A DNA stretch of 64,000 nucleotides from NCBI GenBank assembly GCA_025267735.1, contig CM046301.1, forward strand, positions 10,495,190 through 10,559,189. The letters run 5' to 3'. The stretch is from Mactra quadrangularis. Taxonomy: Eukaryota; Mollusca; Bivalvia; Venerida; Mactridae. Made by a program: the position numbers and the translations under genes. This document shows, in pieces, positions 61,601 to 64,000 of the stretch; the stretch's first letter is position 1, and each line of letters opens with the position of its first letter. Under the pieces are notes generated by a model. The model was not told the DNA's origin and ran no database searches. It saw only the letters and a program-made list of their open reading frames with translations.

Positions 61601-63905
61601 ATTTGTGTTGATTATTGTCAGTAAAAGCAATTAAACGTTAACACGTTATTTTATATTGTATGTTATGACCGATTTGTTGATTTAAAATTAAGATTTAAAT
61701 ATACTTAGAGCTATGTATAAACAATCTTGAAATGTGAAAATAATACATTAAAAGATATTATAACTTATTTAAAAAGCCCTACAAAACATCTAAATAATAA
61801 AAAGTTTAACTTTTATTTTTGCACGATTTGTAGTGATGAAAAAGCAAAAAAAATACCAAAACATATATATCTTTCATGTATTTTTCAAGTTTGTTAATGA
61901 AAAGTTCTAAATATATTTAAATCTAAATTTTAAATAAAAAATCGATCATTAAATTTTTGATAAAAAGTGTAAAAGTTTAATAGCCTTTAATAATGTTCAA
62001 TACTGAATCAACACAAATATGGTTTTCCCTATATCTTTAAAACGATCACGGATACCGGGTCCCGGGAGTTTCCCCCACCATCAATATTTGAATCACTTTT
62101 CTTGGAACAGGTTTTGCTACAAATTATATATTCAATCCTGTTTTATATTCAAGGCGGACGCTAATTGATTTTATCACATTTCCTTAACTTTTAAAGTGGT
62201 AAGGTCCTGTCTAGGAATGGATGTACTTCAAATCATGAAGTTGATTTTAACGCCTATCGTTTTATACCTAGACATTATCTTTATCTGTGCAGCTAAAATG
62301 ATGGTACTTAAGGCCAAGGTCATGGTATGATCAATATCAAGGTCATAATATTCAGGATGTTAACACACTCACTTTTTCCGTTAATTTCTACCAGCTGATC
62401 AAAGAATAAAACAGTGAAACGTAGCATAACGTTACAAATTTATTTATTTATTTGTCTTAAATGCACACAACAGATTGTAAGTTGTCAGTATTTACTCTGA
62501 ATCCTCTCCACAAATAGTTTGTACACAACCTAGATTACCGCTCGATTCAATTTTTGCGGAGGGTTCGGAGCTCGCGATAGATACCTCCAAGATCTCTTGG
62601 AAAAGGAATATGGTAGTTATTATAGGTGCTTTTTTGATGTCATTTAGCCATTTATCTGGACAGAATAATCGTTTTTCATTGTAATAAGGGACCTTGGTCA
62701 GATATTTCTCCTATTATACTCTTCAAATGGGTAGGTCCAATAAGTTGAATTACTCGGTTTTTACCCTTACTTTTCAATGTCAATTTTCCAACATTAATCA
62801 TAAATAGGTTTTTTGTTAATCATTTTATTTGTTTGAAATTAAAACTAAGTATTTTCCGGGTAAAGAACTGTCTAAGTTTCATCATTTTTGTTAATATTTT
62901 CATTAACAAGAAAGATATTAGATTATATATTTTGTTATCTTTAATTGTGCTTCAATGATAAAATCCGAGGATTCCAACAGTAAGGACCTACTTACCAATT
63001 GGATTGCTTCAATACAATCGTTCAATTATTTTTAGAGGGCACTGTATATGGTCAAAACACTGTTGATAATCCCTGTATGATATAACGGTTCAATTTGGAA
63101 ACGGGTTTTACATACGTAAAAAGTACTTCTGTCAAAAAACATAATTTTGAATCTGATAAAGGAGACCTTCCTGAAGTATTTTGTAACAAAATAAATGTAT
63201 CACTTCTCAAAAATAGGGTTTGGAAATAAAAAGATAAGCATGTAATTGAAAAAAAATCGACATTCGTCTGCATTTCTTTTCTTTTTTTTCGGTTATTTTA
63301 ATGTGTTAACTGTATTTTAGCGGATAGTTATACAAATATTTCTCAGCTTTGATTTGACACTAATTATATTATTTTATCTTAATGTTTGTTCAAGTTATTA
63401 ATGATTTTACAAACACCGACAATTTCGACAAAAACAAACGAGGGGTTGCCTTGGAAACTGTAAAATTTCAGGTACATGTAGTCCGCAAGAGTTTATTTTT
63501 GAGGACAATGCCGATTCTGATTCAGTGGACCATAAGGAACAATTGCGTATGGGTGGTAAAAAGCCTAGAGGGGGTTGCACGGTGGATCCCTCTGGCCCCC
63601 GTACTATGGTGTTCTTATGATACGTCAATGTTGCAACATTTAGTCGATTTTTGTTCGACGTTTAGCGTCAGTGTTGCGAGATTTAACGTAGATTGCTATC
63701 CGACTAAGTTTAGTGACATTACAAGGCTTAGCGGCGCTGCTTACATCAACATTAATGGCTGACATAATTGTTTTCTGTTTACAGATCTTACAACCGTTTC
63801 AAGTCTTGGCCTCTAACATATCTCTTGTATTTTACCTTGGTCGTTGTTCTCAGTTTAGTAATTTTTGAAGAACCTGCAATGACCGAACTACGTCTTTCTT
63901 ATATA
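58650..63905 (+). CDS. Two-pore channel (TPC)-like cation channel, first three coding exons (3' end outside window)
   Basis: Exons 58650-59159 (170 codons), 59734-59816 and 63785-63905 join in frame to 238 residues; all introns are GT-AG. TPCs are dimeric two-domain Na+/Ca2+ channels of endosomes, lysosomes or the plasma membrane. Residues 1-150 are Asp/Glu/Ser/Asn-rich and look disordered (cytosolic N-terminus, long for the family). DLRLAATLVHDAMEGRTVDI at about 171-190 resembles the pre-S1 helix of TPCs (AxxxxxDAxxxR). Residues 206-225 form the S1 helix, ending in FEEPAM; FEEPA at this place is typical of the TPC family, apparently closest to TPC3/TPC1. The ATG has A at -3 and G at +4. The rest (S2 onward) lies beyond 64000. 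Family call rests on about 65 residues. Confidence 0.7.
60740..60914 (-). mobile_element. SINE family 1, tail only, in TPC intron 2
   Basis: GTTTTAACGCCGTGTCAACA through the CTTCTCCATATTATCTAATC block matches the 3' part of the SINEs at 11351 and 40797; the tRNA-like head is missing. Confidence 0.7.
61190..61320 (+). repeat. Retroelement tail with (TCATG)n
   Basis: GATGCCAAATAAAGAATACG then TCATATCATG and TCATG pentamers to 61302. TTTGGAGAGCCCAGTAAATA occurs on both sides (61192 and 61304), possibly the target duplication of the insertion. Confidence 0.55.
61516..62087. mobile_element. Foldback MITE in TPC intron 2
   Basis: Arms of about 90 bp: left GGGATACGGGATCGTATTAA and TATAGGGAAAACTATATTTG, right the complement (CAAATATGGTTTTCCCTATA, ACGATCACGGATACCGGGTC), outer ends G-rich and C-rich. 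The interior is AT-rich and without coding. Confidence 0.75.
62686..63010 (+). mobile_element. MITE, AGGGACxTTxGTCAG family, right end missing
   Basis: Aligns along its length with 29967-30329 (TTAACAAGAAAGATATTAGA, AAGGACCTACTTACCAATTG) but loses the match after ATTGGATTGCTTC. Confidence 0.6.
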
Positions 63906-64000
63906 GTAAGTGTGTTCAATTTTTATGGCAACTTTCATAGGGGTTCCGAACTAAATTTGTAATATATATATTCATTCATGAAGGTCGTTGCTTTGGAAAA

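Noticed and set aside
63382..63762. ORF of 126 codons upstream of TPC exon 3
   Set aside because: No recognisable family, overlaps an antisense ORF, and is not needed to join TPC exons 2 and 3 in frame.

Overview
This window is animal nuclear DNA: spliced genes with GT-AG introns, AT-rich spacers, and a dense load of tRNA-derived SINEs, hAT-like elements, MITEs, LINE tails and minisatellites. Protein similarity (invertebrate SLC34, two-pore channel and 4CL/luciferase-like proteins) and the repeat style suggest a mollusc, most likely a bivalve. That assignment is inference. All recognisable genes lie on the plus strand.

Layout. (1) 1-443 is the 3' end of an acyl-CoA synthetase/4CL-like (ANL superfamily) gene that starts outside the window. 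(2) 444-18970 is about 18.5 kb without a recognisable host gene. It holds a possible LTR-like promoter, MITEs, a hAT-like element with a perfect 8-bp target duplication that carries a nested LINE 3' end with a tandemly repeated 3' UTR, two minisatellites (one inverted on itself), a SINE and a second hAT-like element with a perfect duplication. (3) 18976-34241 is a complete nine-exon SLC34-type (NaPi-II) sodium/phosphate cotransporter gene, called copy A. (4) 34.3-37.5 kb is a spacer with a SINE, a MITE and a 182-bp near-perfect palindrome. (5) 37559-48175 is a second complete nine-exon SLC34 gene in tandem, copy B, with identical intron positions and phases. (6) 48.2-58.6 kb is a repeat-bearing spacer with hAT-like and piggyBac-like MITEs, a SINE and a LINE tail. 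(7) 58650-63905 is the 5' part (three exons) of a two-pore-channel-like (TPC) cation channel gene that runs off the right edge.

The SLC34 pair is the centre of the window. I assembled both coding regions by hand: 602 aa for A and 611 aa for B. Each has two QSSS repeats, an N-glycosylatable cysteine-bearing loop and a cysteine-rich C-terminus. Both carry the Ala/Ala/Asp triplet that is linked to electrogenic 3Na+:HPO4 transport in vertebrate NaPi-IIa/b. Exons 5 and 6 of the two copies are far more alike at synonymous sites than exon 9, although the intron between them is not alike, which suggests a partial conversion. Both copies also carry the same SINE family, in the same orientation, about 40 bp after the tiny exon 2. 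I saw no CRISPR array, rRNA or convincing functional tRNA gene, and nothing I can call a wholly new system; the most unusual signals are the structural ones listed as findings.
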